Shown here: positions 52,155-63,521 of the stretch, piece by piece
How the letters are laid out: each line of letters begins with the position of its first letter
How positions within the stretch are numbered: position 1 is the first letter of the stretch
Assembly: GCF_036898095.1 (NCBI RefSeq)
Contig: NC_090725.1
Location: 317,024,427 to 317,088,426, forward strand
DNA length: 64,000 nt
Reading direction: 5' to 3'
From: Palaemon carinicauda
Lineage: Eukaryota > Arthropoda > Malacostraca > Decapoda > Palaemonidae
Notes under the pieces: generated by a model
The model's database searches: none
What the model saw: only the letters and a program-made list of their open reading frames with translations
Told to the model about the DNA's origin: nothing
Made by a program: the position numbers and the translations under genes

Positions 52155-55100
52155 GTGTTTTAACAATAGATTAAAGTATAGAGTATCTCGTTCTGTTGCT
52201 GAAAAGAGAAGATTTGGAGAAAAATTATTTTATCCTGGTTTTATATGGATAGATAAAAGTATAGAGTATCTTGTTCTGTTACTGAAAAAAGAACATTTGG
52301 AGAAACATTATTTTTTCCTGGTATTATATGGATATATTAAAGAATAGAGTATCTTGTTCTGTTACTGAAAAGAGAACATTTGGAGAAACTTTTATTTTCT
52401 GGTTTTATATGGATAGATAAAAGTATAGAGTATCTTGTTCTGTTAGTGAAAAGAGAACATTTGGAGACACATAATATTTTCCTGGTTTTACATGGATAGA
52501 TTAAAGTATAGAGTATCTTGTTCTGTTACAGAAAAGAGAACATTTGATGAAATATTATTTTTTCCTGGTTTTATATGGATAGATAAAAGTATAGAGTATC
52601 TAGTTCTGTTACTGAAAAGAGAACATTTGGAGAAACATTATTTTTCCCCGGTTTTATATGGATAGATAAAAGTATAGAGTATCTGGTTCTGTTGCTGGAA
52701 AGAGAACATTTGGAGAAACATTATTTTTTCCTGATTTTATATGGATAGATAAAAGTATAGCAAATCTTGTTCTGTTACTGAAAAGAAAACATTTGGAGAA
52801 ACATTATTTGTTCGTGGTTTTATATGGATAGATTAAAGTATAGAGTATCTAGTTCTGTCAGTGAAAAGAGAACATTTGGAGAAACATTATTTTTTCGTGG
52901 TTTTATATGGATAGATTAAAGTATAGAGTATCTTGTTCTGTTACTGAAAAGAGAACATTTGGAGAAACATTATTTTTTCGTAGTTTTATATGGATAGATT
53001 AAAGTATAGAGTATCTTGTTCTGTTACTGAAAAGAGAACATTTGGAGAAACATTATTTTTTCGTGGTTTTATATGGATAGATAAAATTATAGAGCATCTG
53101 GTTCTGTTACTGAAAAGAGAACATTTGGAGGAACATTATTTTTTCGTGGTTTTATATGGATAGATAAAAGTATAGAGTATCTTGTTCTGTTACTGAAAAG
53201 AGAACATTTTGAGAAACATTATTTTTTCCTGGTTATATATGGATAGATTAAAGTATAGAGTCTATAGTTCTGTTAGTGAAAAGAGAACTTTTGGAGAAAC
53301 ATTATTTTTTCCTGGTTTTATATGGATAGATAAAAGTATAGAGTATCTTGTTCTGTTACTGAAAAGAGAACATTTGGAGAAACATTATTCTTTCCTGGTT
53401 TTATATGGATAGATTAAAGTATGGAGTATCTTGTTCTGTTACTGAAAAGAGAACATTTGAAGAAATATTAATTTTTCCTGGTGTTTTAACAATAGATTAA
53501 AGTATAGAGTATCTCGTTCTGTTGCTGAAAAGAGAAGATTTGGAGAAAAATGATTTTATCCTGGTTTTATATGGATAGATAAAAGTATAGAGTATCTTGT
53601 TCTGTTAGTGAAAAGAGAACATTTGGAGAAACATTATTTTTTCCTGGTTTTACATGGATAGATTAAAGTATAGAGTATCTTGTTCTGTTACTGAAAAGAG
53701 AATATTTGATGAAATATTATTTTTTCCTGGTTTTATATGGATAGATAAAAGTATAGAGTATCTAGTTCTGTTACTGAAAAGAGAACATTTGGAGAAACAT
53801 TATTTTTTCCCGGTTTTATATGGATAGATAAAAGTATAGAGTATCTGGTTCTGTTGCTGAAAAGAGAACATTTGGAGAAACATTATTTTTTCCTGATTTT
53901 ATATGGATTGATAAAAGTATAGCAAATCTTGTTCTGTTACTGAAAAGAAAACATTTGGAGAAACATTATTTGTTCGTGGTTTTATATGGATAGATTAAAG
54001 TATAGAGTATCTAGTTCTGTCAGTGAAAAGAGAACATTTGGAGAAACATTATTTTTTCGTGGTTTTATATGGATAGATTAAAGTATAGAGTATCTTGTTC
54101 TGTTACTGAAAAGAGAACATTTGGAGAAACATTATTTTTTCGTAGTTTTATATTGATAGATTAAAGTATAGAGTATCTTGTTCTGTTACTGAAAAGAGAA
54201 CATTTGGAGAAACATTATTTTTTCGTGGTTTTATATGGATAGATAAAATTATAGAGCATCTGGTTCTGTTACTGAAAAGAGAACATTTGGAGGAACATTA
54301 TTTTTTCGTGGTTTTATATGGATAGATAAAAGTATAGAGTATCTTGTTCTGTTACTGAAAAGAGAACATTTGGAGAAACATTATTTTTTCCTGGTTATAT
54401 ATGGATAGATTAAAGTATAGAGTCTATAGTTCTGTTAGTGAAAAGAGAACATTTGGAGAAACATTATTTTTTCCTGGTTTTATATGGATAGATTATTGTA
54501 TAGAGTATTTTGTTCTGTTAGTGAAAAGAGAACATTTGGAGAAACATTATTTTTTCCTGGTTTTATATGGATAGGTTAAAGTATAGAGTATCTAGTTTTG
54601 TTAGTGAAAAGAGAACATTTGGAGAAACATTATTCTTTCCTGGTTTTATATGGATAGATTAAAGTATAGAGTATCTTGTTCTGTTACTGAAAAGAGAACA
54701 TTTGAAGAAATATTAATTTTTCCTGGTGTTTTAACAATAGATTAAAGTATAGAGTATCTCGTTCTGTTGCTGAAAAGAGAAGATTTGGAGAAAAATTATT
54801 TTATCCTGGTTTTATATGGATGGATAAAAGTATAGAGTATCTTGTTCTGTTACTGAAAAAAGAACATTTGGAGAAACATTATTTTTTCCTGGTATTATAT
54901 GGATAGATTAAAGAATAGAGTATCTTGTTCTGTTACTGAAAAGAGAACATTTGGAGAAAAATTTTTTTTCTGGTTTTATATTGATAGATAAAAGTATAGA
55001 GTATCTTGTTCTGTTGCGGGAAAGAGAACGTTTGGAGAAACATCATTTTTTCCTGGTTTTATATGGATAGATTAAAGTATAGAGTATCTTGCTCTGTTGC

Positions 55101-55470
55101 TGAAAATAGAATATTTGGAGAAACATTATTTTATCCTGGTTTTATATGGATAGATTAAAGTATAGAGTGTCTTGTTCTGTTTCTGAAAAGAGAACATTTG
55201 GAGAAATGTTATTTTTTCCTGGTTTTATATGGATAGATTAAAGTATAGAGTATCTTGTTCTGTTAGTGAAAAGAGAAAATTTGGAGAAACATTATTTTTT
55301 TGTGGTTTTATATGGATAGATTAAAGTATAGAGTATCTTGTTCTGTTACTAAAAAGAGAACATTTGGAGAAACATTATTTTTTCGTGGTTTTATATGGAT
55401 AGATAAAAGTATAGAGTATCTAGTTCTGTTGCGGGAAAGAGAACATTTGGAGAAACATTATTTTTTCCTG
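52155..55470 (+). repeat. Partial HOR array with local triplication
   Basis: About 40 monomers between two 25-mer units. The section from ttttacatgg through gcaaatc to the gagcatctgg monomer, seen first near 51080-51740 in the preceding unit, recurs near 52490-53150 and 53650-54310 (gcaaatc at 51349, 52758 and 53920, steps of 17 and 14 monomers). It ends with tatattgatag/gttgcggg monomers (CGGG at 55017-55020 and 55432-55435). Only satellite is present. Confidence 0.8.
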
Positions 55471-56716
55471 GTTTTATATGGATAGATTAAAGTATAGAGT
55501 ATCTTGCTCTGTTGCTGAAAAGAGAATATTTGGAGAAACATTATTTTATCCTGGTTTTATATGGATAGATTAAAGTATAGAGTGTCTTGTTCTGTTTCTG
55601 AAAAGAGAACATTTGGAGAAACATTATTTTTTCCTGGTTATATATGGATCGATTAAAGTATAGAGTCTATAGTTCTGTTAGTGAAAAGAGAACATTTTGA
55701 GAAACATTATTTTTTCCTGGTTTTATATGGATAGATTAACGTATAGAGTATTTTATTCTGTTAGTGAAAAGAGAACATTTGGAGAAACATTATTTTTTCC
55801 TGGTTTTATATGGATATGTTAAAGTATAGAGTATCTAGTTTTGTTAGAGAAAAGAGAACATTTGGAGAAACATTATTCTTTGCTGGTTTTATATGGATAG
55901 ATTAAAGTATAGAGTATCTTGTTCTGTTACTGAAAAGAGAACATTTGAAGAAACATTAATTTTTCCTGGTGTTATAACAATAGATTAAAGTATAGCGTAT
56001 CTCGTTCTGTTGCTGAAAAGAGAAGATTTGGAGAAAAATGATTTTATCCTGGTTTTATATGGATAGATAAAAGTATAGAGTATCTTGTTCTGTTACTGAA
56101 AAAAAACATTTGGAGAAACATTATTTTTTCCTGGTATTATATGGATAGAAAAAAGTATAGAGTATCTTGTTCTGTTAGTGAAAAGAGAACATTTGGAGAA
56201 ACATTATTTTTTTCCTGGTTTTATATGGATAGATTAAAGAATAGAGTATCTTGTTCTGTTATTGAAAAGAGAACATTTGGAGAAACGTTATTTTTTTACT
56301 GTTTTTATATGGATAGATTAAAGTATAGAGTATCTTGTTCTGTTAGTGAAAAGAGAACATTTGGAGAAACATAATATTTTCCTGGTTTTATATGGATAGA
56401 TAAAAGTATAGAGTATCTTGTTCTGTTAGTGAAAAGAGAACATTTGGAGAAACATAATATTTTCCTGGTTTTACATGGATAGATTAAAGTATAGAGTATC
56501 TTGTTCTGTTACAGAAAAGAGAACATTTGATGAAATAATATTTTTTCCTGGTTTTATATGGATAGATAAAAGTATAGAGTATCTAGTTCTGTTACTGAAA
56601 AGAGAACATTTGGAGAAACATTATTTTTTCCCGGTTTTATATGGATAGATAAAAGTATAGAGTATCTGGTTCTGTTGCTGGAAAGAGAACATTTGGAGAA
56701 ACATTATTTTTTCCTG

Positions 56717-57131
56717 ATTTTATATGGATAGATAAAAGTATAGCAAATCTTGTTCTGTTACTGAAAAGAAAACATTTGGAGAAACATTATTTGTTCGTGG
56801 TTTTATATGGATAGATTAAAGTATAGAGTATCTAGTTCTGTCAGTGAAAAGAGAACATTTGGAGAAACATTATTTTTTCGTTGTTTTATATGGATAGATT
56901 AAAGTATAGAGTATCTTGTTCTGTTACTGAAAAGAGAACATTTGGAGAAACATTATTTTTTCGTAGTTTTATATGGATAGATTAAAGTATAGAGTATCTT
57001 GTTCTGTTACTGAAAAGAGAACATTTGGAGAAACATTATTTTTTCGTGGTTTTATATGGATAGATAAAATTATAGAGCATCTGGTTCTGTTACTGAAAAG
57101 AGAACATTTGGAGGAACATTATTTTTTCGTG
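56717..57131 (+). other. CpG-bearing cluster of five monomers
   Basis: Monomers 16-20 of the 25-mer end in ttcgtg, ttcgtt, ttcgta, ttcgtg and ttcgtg, each placing a CpG where most monomers have cctgg. The cluster is exactly 5 x 83 bp. Equivalent clusters are at 51325-51739 and 58793-59207. Outside it CpG is scarce (attaacg, tctcgtt, acgttatt and cccgg monomers). Confidence 0.8.
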
Positions 57132-57463
57132 GTTTTATATGGATAGATAAAAGTATAGAGTATCTTGTTCTGTTACTGAAAAGAGAACATTTGGAGAAAC
57201 ATAATTTTTTCCTGGTTATATATGGATAGATTAAAGTATAGAGTCTATAGTTCTGTTAGTGAAAAGAGAACATTTGGAGAAACATTATTTTTTCCTGGTT
57301 TTATATGGATAGATTATTGTATAGAGTATTTTGTTCTGTTAGTGAAAAGAGAACATTTGGAGAAACATTATTTTTTCCTGGTTTTATATGGATAGGTTAA
57401 AGTATAGAGTATCTAGTTTTGTTAGTGAAAAGAGAAAATTTGGAGAAACATTTTTCTTTTCTG

Positions 57464-57546
57464 GTTTTATATGGATAGATAAAAGTATAGAGTATCTTGT
57501 TCTGTTACTGAAAAGAGAACATTTGAAGAAATATTAATTTTTCCTG
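57464..57546 (+). other. Tandem-duplication junction monomer
   Basis: This monomer (tttgaagaaatattaattttt) is followed elsewhere (52155, 59623) by gtgttttaac, but here by monomer 1 of the 25-mer at 57547. The crossover therefore lies in or beside the shared tttttcctgg word at its end. It is the breakpoint that produced the tandem 2,076-bp pair. Confidence 0.7.
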
Positions 57547-59622
57547 GTTTTATATGGATAGATTAAAGTATAGAGTATCTTGCTCTGTTGCTGAAAAGAG
57601 AATATTTGGAGAAACATTATTTTATCCTGGTTTTATATGGATAGATTAAAGTATAGAGTGTCTTGTTCTGTTTCTGAAAAGAGAACATTTGGAGAAACAT
57701 TATTTTTTCCTGGTTATATATGGATAGATTAAAGTATAGAGTCTATAGTTCTGTTAGTGAAAAGAGAACATTTTGAGAAACATTATTTTTTCCTGGTTTT
57801 ATATGGATAGATTAACGTATAGAGTATTTTATTCTGTTAGTGAAAAGAGAACATTTGGAGAAACATTATTTTTTCCTGGTTTTATATGGATATGTTAAAG
57901 TATAGAGTATCTAGTTTTGTTAGAGAAAAGAGAACATTTGGAGAAACATTATTCTTTGCTGGTTTTATATGGATAGATTAAAGTATAGAGTATCTTGTTC
58001 TGTTACTGAAAAGAGAACATTTGAAGAAACATTAATTTTTCCTGGTGTTATAACAATAGGTTAAAGTATAGCGTATCTCGTTCTGTTGCTGAAAAGAGAA
58101 GATTTGGAGAAAAATGATTTTATCCTGGTTTTATATGGATAGATAAAAGTATAGAGTATCTTGTTCTGTTACTGAAAAAAAACATTTGGAGAAACATTAT
58201 TTTTTCCTGGTATTATATGGATAGAAAAAAGTATAGAGTATCTTGTTCTGTTAGTGAAAAGAGAACATTTGGAGAAACATTATTTTTTTCCTGGTTTTAT
58301 ATGGATAGATTAAAGAATAGAGTATCTTGTTCTGTTATTGAAAAGAGAACATTTGGAGAAACGTTATTTTTTTACTGTTTTTATATGGATAGATTAAAGT
58401 ATAGAGTATCTTGTTCTGTTAGTGAAAAGAGAACATTTGGAGAAACATAATATTTTCCTGGTTTTATATGGATAGATAAAAGTATAGAGTATCTTGTTCT
58501 GTTAGTGAAAAGAGAACATTTGGAGAAACATAATATTTTCCTGGTTTTACATGGATAGATTAAAGTATAGAGTATCTTGTTCTGTTACAGAAAAGAGAAC
58601 ATTTGATGAAATAATATTTTTTCCTGGTTTTATATGGATAGATAAAAGTATAGAGTATCTAGTTCTGTTACTGAAAAGAGAACATTTGGAGAAACATTAT
58701 TTTTTCCCGGTTTTATATGGATAGATAAAAGTATAGAGTATCTGGTTCTGTTGCTGGAAAGAGAACATTTGGAGAAACATTATTTTTTCCTGATTTTATA
58801 TGGATAGATAAAAGTATAGCAAATCTTGTTCTGTTACTGAAAAGAAAACATTTGGAGAAACATTATTTGTTCGTGGTTTTATATGGATAGATTAAAGTAT
58901 AGAGTATCTAGTTCTGTCAGTGAAAAGAGAACATTTGGAGAAACATTATTTTTTCGTTGTTTTATATGGATAGATTAAAGTATAGAGTATCTTGTTCTGT
59001 TACTGAAAAGAGAACATTTGGAGAAACATTATTTTTTCGTAGTTTTATATGGATAGATTAAAGTATAGAGTATCTTGTTCTGTTACTGAAAAGAGAACAT
59101 TTGGAGAAACATTATTTTTTCGTGGTTTTATATGGATAGATAAAATTATAGAGCATCTGGTTCTGTTACTGAAAAGAGAACATTTGGAGGAACATTATTT
59201 TTTCGTGGTTTTATATGGATAGATAAAAGTATAGAGTATCTTGTTCTGTTACTGAAAAGAGAACATTTGGAGAAACATAATTTTTTCCTGGTTATATATG
59301 GATAGATTAAAGTATAGAGTCTATAGTTCTGTTAGTGAAAAGAGAACATTTGGAGAAACATTATTTTTTCCTGGTTTTATATGGATAGATTATTGTATAG
59401 AGTATTTTGTTCTGTTAGTGAAACGAGAACATTTGGAGAAACATTATTTTTTCCTGGTTTTATATGGATAGGTTAAAGTATAGAGTATCTAGTTTTGTTA
59501 GTGAAAAGAGAAAATTTGGAGAAACATTTTTCTTTTCTGGTTTTATATGGATAGATTAAAGTATAGAGTATCTTGTTCTGTTACTGAAAAGAGAACATTT
59601 GAAGAAATATTAATTTTTCCTG
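57547..59622 (+). repeat. 25-monomer HOR unit, tandem copy 2 (2,076 bp)
   Basis: Directly follows copy 1 at an exact 2,076-bp offset: poly-A at 56099-56106 and 58175-58182 (both 8 A), gcaaatc at 56741 and 58817, gttatatatgg at 57215 and 59291. Few differences are visible, for example ataaaag against attaaag in monomer 25 and gaaacgagaac at about 59421. After it the array continues into gtgttttaac. Confidence 0.88.
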
Positions 59623-62600
59623 GTGTTTTAACAATAGATTTAAGTATAGAGTATCTCGTTCTGTTGCTGAAAAGAGAAGATTTGGAGAAAAATGATTTTA
59701 TCCTGGTTTTATATGGATAGATAAAAGTATAGAGTATCTTGTTCTGTTACTGAAAAAAGAACATTTGGAGAAACATTATTTTTTCCTGGTATTATATGGA
59801 TAGATTAAAGAATAGAGTATCTTGTTCTGTTATTGAAAAGAGAACATTTGGAGAAACATTTTTTTTTCTGGTTTTATATTGATAGATAAAATTATAGAGT
59901 ATCTTGTTCTGTTGCGGGAAAGAGAACATTTGGAGAAACATTATTTTTTCCTGGTTTTATATGGATAGATTAAAGTATAGAGTATCTTGCTCTGTTGCTG
60001 AAAAGAGAATATTTGGAGAAACATTATTTTATCCTGGTTTTATATGGATAGATTAAAGTATAGAGTGTCTTGTTCTGTTTCTGAAAAGAGAACATTTGGA
60101 GAAATATTATTTTTTCCTGGTTTTATATGGATAGATTAAAGTATAGAGTATCTTGTTCTGTTAGTGAAAAGAGAACATTTGGAGAAACATTATTTTTTGT
60201 GGTTTTATATGGATAGATTAAAGTATAGAGTATCTTGTTCTGTTACTGAAAAGAGAACATTTGGAGAAACATTATTTTTTCGTGGTTTTATATGGATAGA
60301 TAAAAGTATAGAGTATCTAGTTCTGTTACTGAAAAAAGAACATTTGGAGAGACATTATTTTTTCGTGGTTTTATATGGATAGATAAAAGTATAGAGTATC
60401 TTGTTCTGTTAGTGAAAAGAGAACATTTGGAGAAACATTATTATTTCCTGGTTTTATATGGATAGGTAAAAGTATAGAGTATCTTGTTCTGTTACTGAAA
60501 AGAGAACATTTGGAGAAACATTATTTTTTCCTGGTTATATATGGATAGATTAAAGTATAGAGTATCTAGTTCTGTTAGTGAAAAGAGAACATTTGGAAAA
60601 ACATTATTTTTTCCTGGTTTTATATGCATAGATTAAAGTATAGAGTAACTTGTTCTGTTACTGAAAAGAGAACATTTGGAGAAACATTATTTTTTCCTGG
60701 TTTTATATGGATAGATTAAAGTATAGAGTATCTAGTTCTGTTACTGAAAAGAGAACATTTGGAGAAACATTATTTTTTCCTGGTTTTATATGGGTAGATG
60801 AAAGTATAGAGTATCTTGTTCTGTTACTGAAAAGAGAACATTTGGAGAAACATTATTTTTTCGTAGTTTTATATGGATAGATTAAAGTATAGAGTATCTT
60901 GTTCTGTTACTGAAAAGAGAACATTTGAAGAAACATTATTTTTTCCTGGTTTTATATGCATAGATTAAAGTATAGAGTATCTTGTTCTGTTACTGGAAAG
61001 AGAACATTTGGAGAAACATTATTTTGTCCTGGTTTTATATGGATAGATTAAAGTATAGAGTATCTAGTTCTGTTACTGAAAAGAGAACATTTGGAGAAAC
61101 ATTATTTTTTCCTGGTTTTATATGGGTAGATAAAAGTATAGAGTATCTAGTTCTGTTACTGAAAAGAGAACATTTGGAGAAACATTATATTTTCCTGGTT
61201 TTATATGGGTAGATAAAAGTATAGAGTATCTTGTTCTGTTAGTGAAAAGAGAACATTTGGAGAAACATTATTTCTTCCTGGTGTTATAACAATAGATTAA
61301 AGTATAGAGTATCTCGTTCTGTTGCTGAAAAGAGAAGATTTGGAGAAAAATTATTTTATCCTGGTTTTATATGGATAGATAAAAGTATAGAGTATCTTGT
61401 TCTGTTAGTGAAAAGAGAACATTTGGAGAAACATCTTTTTTTCCTGGTTTTATATGGATAGATTAAAGAATAGAGTATCTTGTTCTGTTACTGAAAAGAG
61501 AACATTTGGAGAAACGTTATTTTTTTTACTGTTTTTATATGGATAGATTAAAATATAGAGTATCTTGTTCTGTTAGTGAAAAGAGAACATTTGGAGAAAC
61601 ATAATTTTTTCCTGGTTTTATATGGATAGATAAAAGTATAGAGTATCTTGTTCTGTTAGTGAAAAGAAAACATTTGGAGAAACATTATTTTTTCCTGGTT
61701 TTATATGGATAGATTAAATTATAGAGTATCTTGCTCTGTTACTGAAAAGAGAACATTTGATGAAATATTATTTTTTCCTGGTTTTATATGGATAGATAAA
61801 AGAATAGAGTATCTAGTTCTGTTACTGAAACGAGAACATTTGGAGAAACAGTATTTTTTCCTGGTTTTATATGGATAGATAAAAGTATAGAGTATCTGGT
61901 TCTGTTGCTGAAAAGAGAACATTTGGAGAAACATTATTTTTTCCTGATTTTATATGGATAGATAAAAGTATAGCGTATCTTGTTCTGTTACTGAAAAGAA
62001 AACATTTGGAGAAACATTATTTGTTCGTGGTTTCATATGGATAGATTAAAGTATAGAGTATCTAGTTCTGTCAGTGAAAAGAAAACATTTGGAGAAACAT
62101 TATTTTTTCGTGGTTTTATATGGATAGATTAAAGTATAGAGTATCTTGTTCTGTTACTGAAAAGAGAACATTTGGAGAAACATTATTTTTTCGTAGTTTT
62201 ATATGGATAGATTAAAGTATAGAGTATCTTATTCTGTTACTGAAAAGAGAACATTTGGAGAAACATTATTTTTTCGTGGTTTTATATGGATAGATAAAAT
62301 TATAGAGCATCTGGTTCTGTTACTGAAAAGAGAACATTTGGAGGAACATTATTTTTTCGTGGTTTTATATGGATAGATAAAAGTATAGAGTATTTTGTTC
62401 TGTTACTGAAAAGAGAACATTTGGAGAAACATTATTTTTTCCTGGTTATATATGGATAGATTAAAGTATAGAGTCTATAGTTCTGTTAGTGAAAAGAGAA
62501 CATTTGGAGAAACATTATTTTTTCCTGGTTTTATATGGATAGATTATTGTATAGAGTATTTTGTTCTGTTAGTGAAAAGAGAACATTTGGAGAAACATTA

Positions 62601-63521
62601 TTTTTTCCTGGTTTTATATGGATAGGTTAAAGTATAGAGTATCTAGTTTTGTTAGTGAAAAGAGAACATTTGGAGAAACATTATTCTTTCCTGGTTTTAT
62701 ATGGATAGATTAAAGTATAGAGTATCTTGTTCTGTTACTGAAAAGAGAACATTTGAAGAAATATTAATTTTTCCTGGTGTTTTAACAATAGATTAAAGTA
62801 TAGAGTATCTCGTTCTGTTGCTGAAAAGAGAAGATTTGGAGAAAAATGATTTTATCCTGGTTTTATATGGATAGATAAAAGTATAGAGTATCTTGTTCTG
62901 TTACTGAAAAAAGAACATTTGGAGAAACATTATTTTTTCCTGGTATTATATGGATAGATTAAAGAATAGAGTATCTTGTTCTGTTACTGAAAAGAGAACA
63001 TTTGGAGAAACATTTTTTTTCTGGTTTTATATTGATAGATAAAAGTATAGAGTATCTTGTTCTGTTGCGGGAAAGAGAACATTTGGAGAAACATTATTTT
63101 TTCCTGGTTTTATATGGATAGATTAAAGTATAGAGTATCTTGCTCTGTTGCTGAAAAGAGAATATTTGGAGAAACATTATTTTATCCTGGTTTTATATGG
63201 ATAGATTAAAGTATAGAGTGTCTTGTTCTGTTTCTGAAAAGAGAACATTTGGAGAAATGTTATTTTTTCCTGGTTTTATATGGATAGATTAAAGTATAGA
63301 GTATCTTGTTCTGTTAGTGAAAAGAGAACATTTGGAGAAACATTATTTTTTTGTGGTTTTATATGGATAGATTAAAGTATAGAGTATCTTGTTCTGTTAC
63401 TGAAAAGAGAACATTTGGAGAAACATTATTTTTTCGTGGTTTTATATGGATAGATAAAAGTATAGAGTATCTAGTTCTGTTGCGGGAAAGAGAACATTTG
63501 GAGAAACATTATTTTTTCCTG
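59623..63521 (+). repeat. Partial HOR array, longer variant
   Basis: About 47 monomers. After gtgttttaac and gttgcggg (59915-59918) come less common types shared with the left region: ttttttgtgg, ataggtaaaag, tatgcatag and tatgggtag monomers (about 60190-61210, compare about 10850-11700). A junction at 61281 leads into gtgttataac, then the attaaaatatag block. Only satellite is present. Confidence 0.8.
61544..62500 (+). repeat. HOR block with attaaaatatag marker, distant copy
   Basis: The same series as at 2822-3880 (attaaaatatag, gatgaaatatt, aaacagtatt, ctggttctgttgctg) reappears here more than 50 kb away. The marker monomer that reads gcaaatc elsewhere reads gcgtatc at 61971, as at 1-20 and 4077-4090. 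This shows that variants of the left end survive at the right end of the window. Confidence 0.7.

Larger units (their letters stand above)
55471..57546 (+). repeat. 25-monomer HOR unit, tandem copy 1 (2,076 bp)
   Basis: Monomer order by key variant: 1 tgctctg/gaatattt; 2 gtgtcttg/gtttctg; 3 gttatatatgg/gtctatag; 4 attaacg; 5 atatgttaaag; 6 tttgaag/attaattttt; 7 gtgttataac/gaagattt; 8 poly-A; 9 gtattatatgg; 10 aagaatag/acgttatt; 11-12 acataatatt; 13 ttttacatgg/gatgaaat; 14 cccgg; 15 ctggttctgttgctgg; 16 gcaaatc; 17 ctgtcagtg; 18 cgtag; 19 cgtgg; 20 aaattatagagcatc; 21 acataattt; 22 gttatatatgg/gtctatag; 23 attattg; 24 atagg; 25 tttgaag/attaattttt. Monomers 22-25 mirror 3-6, so the unit is a 19-mer plus a partial second 19-mer. 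Confidence 0.88.

Noticed and set aside
55017..55020. CENP-B box in the gttgcggg monomers
   Set aside because: CGGG is present, but the required TTCG and the central A at the fixed upstream positions are absent; only the leading TT matches.
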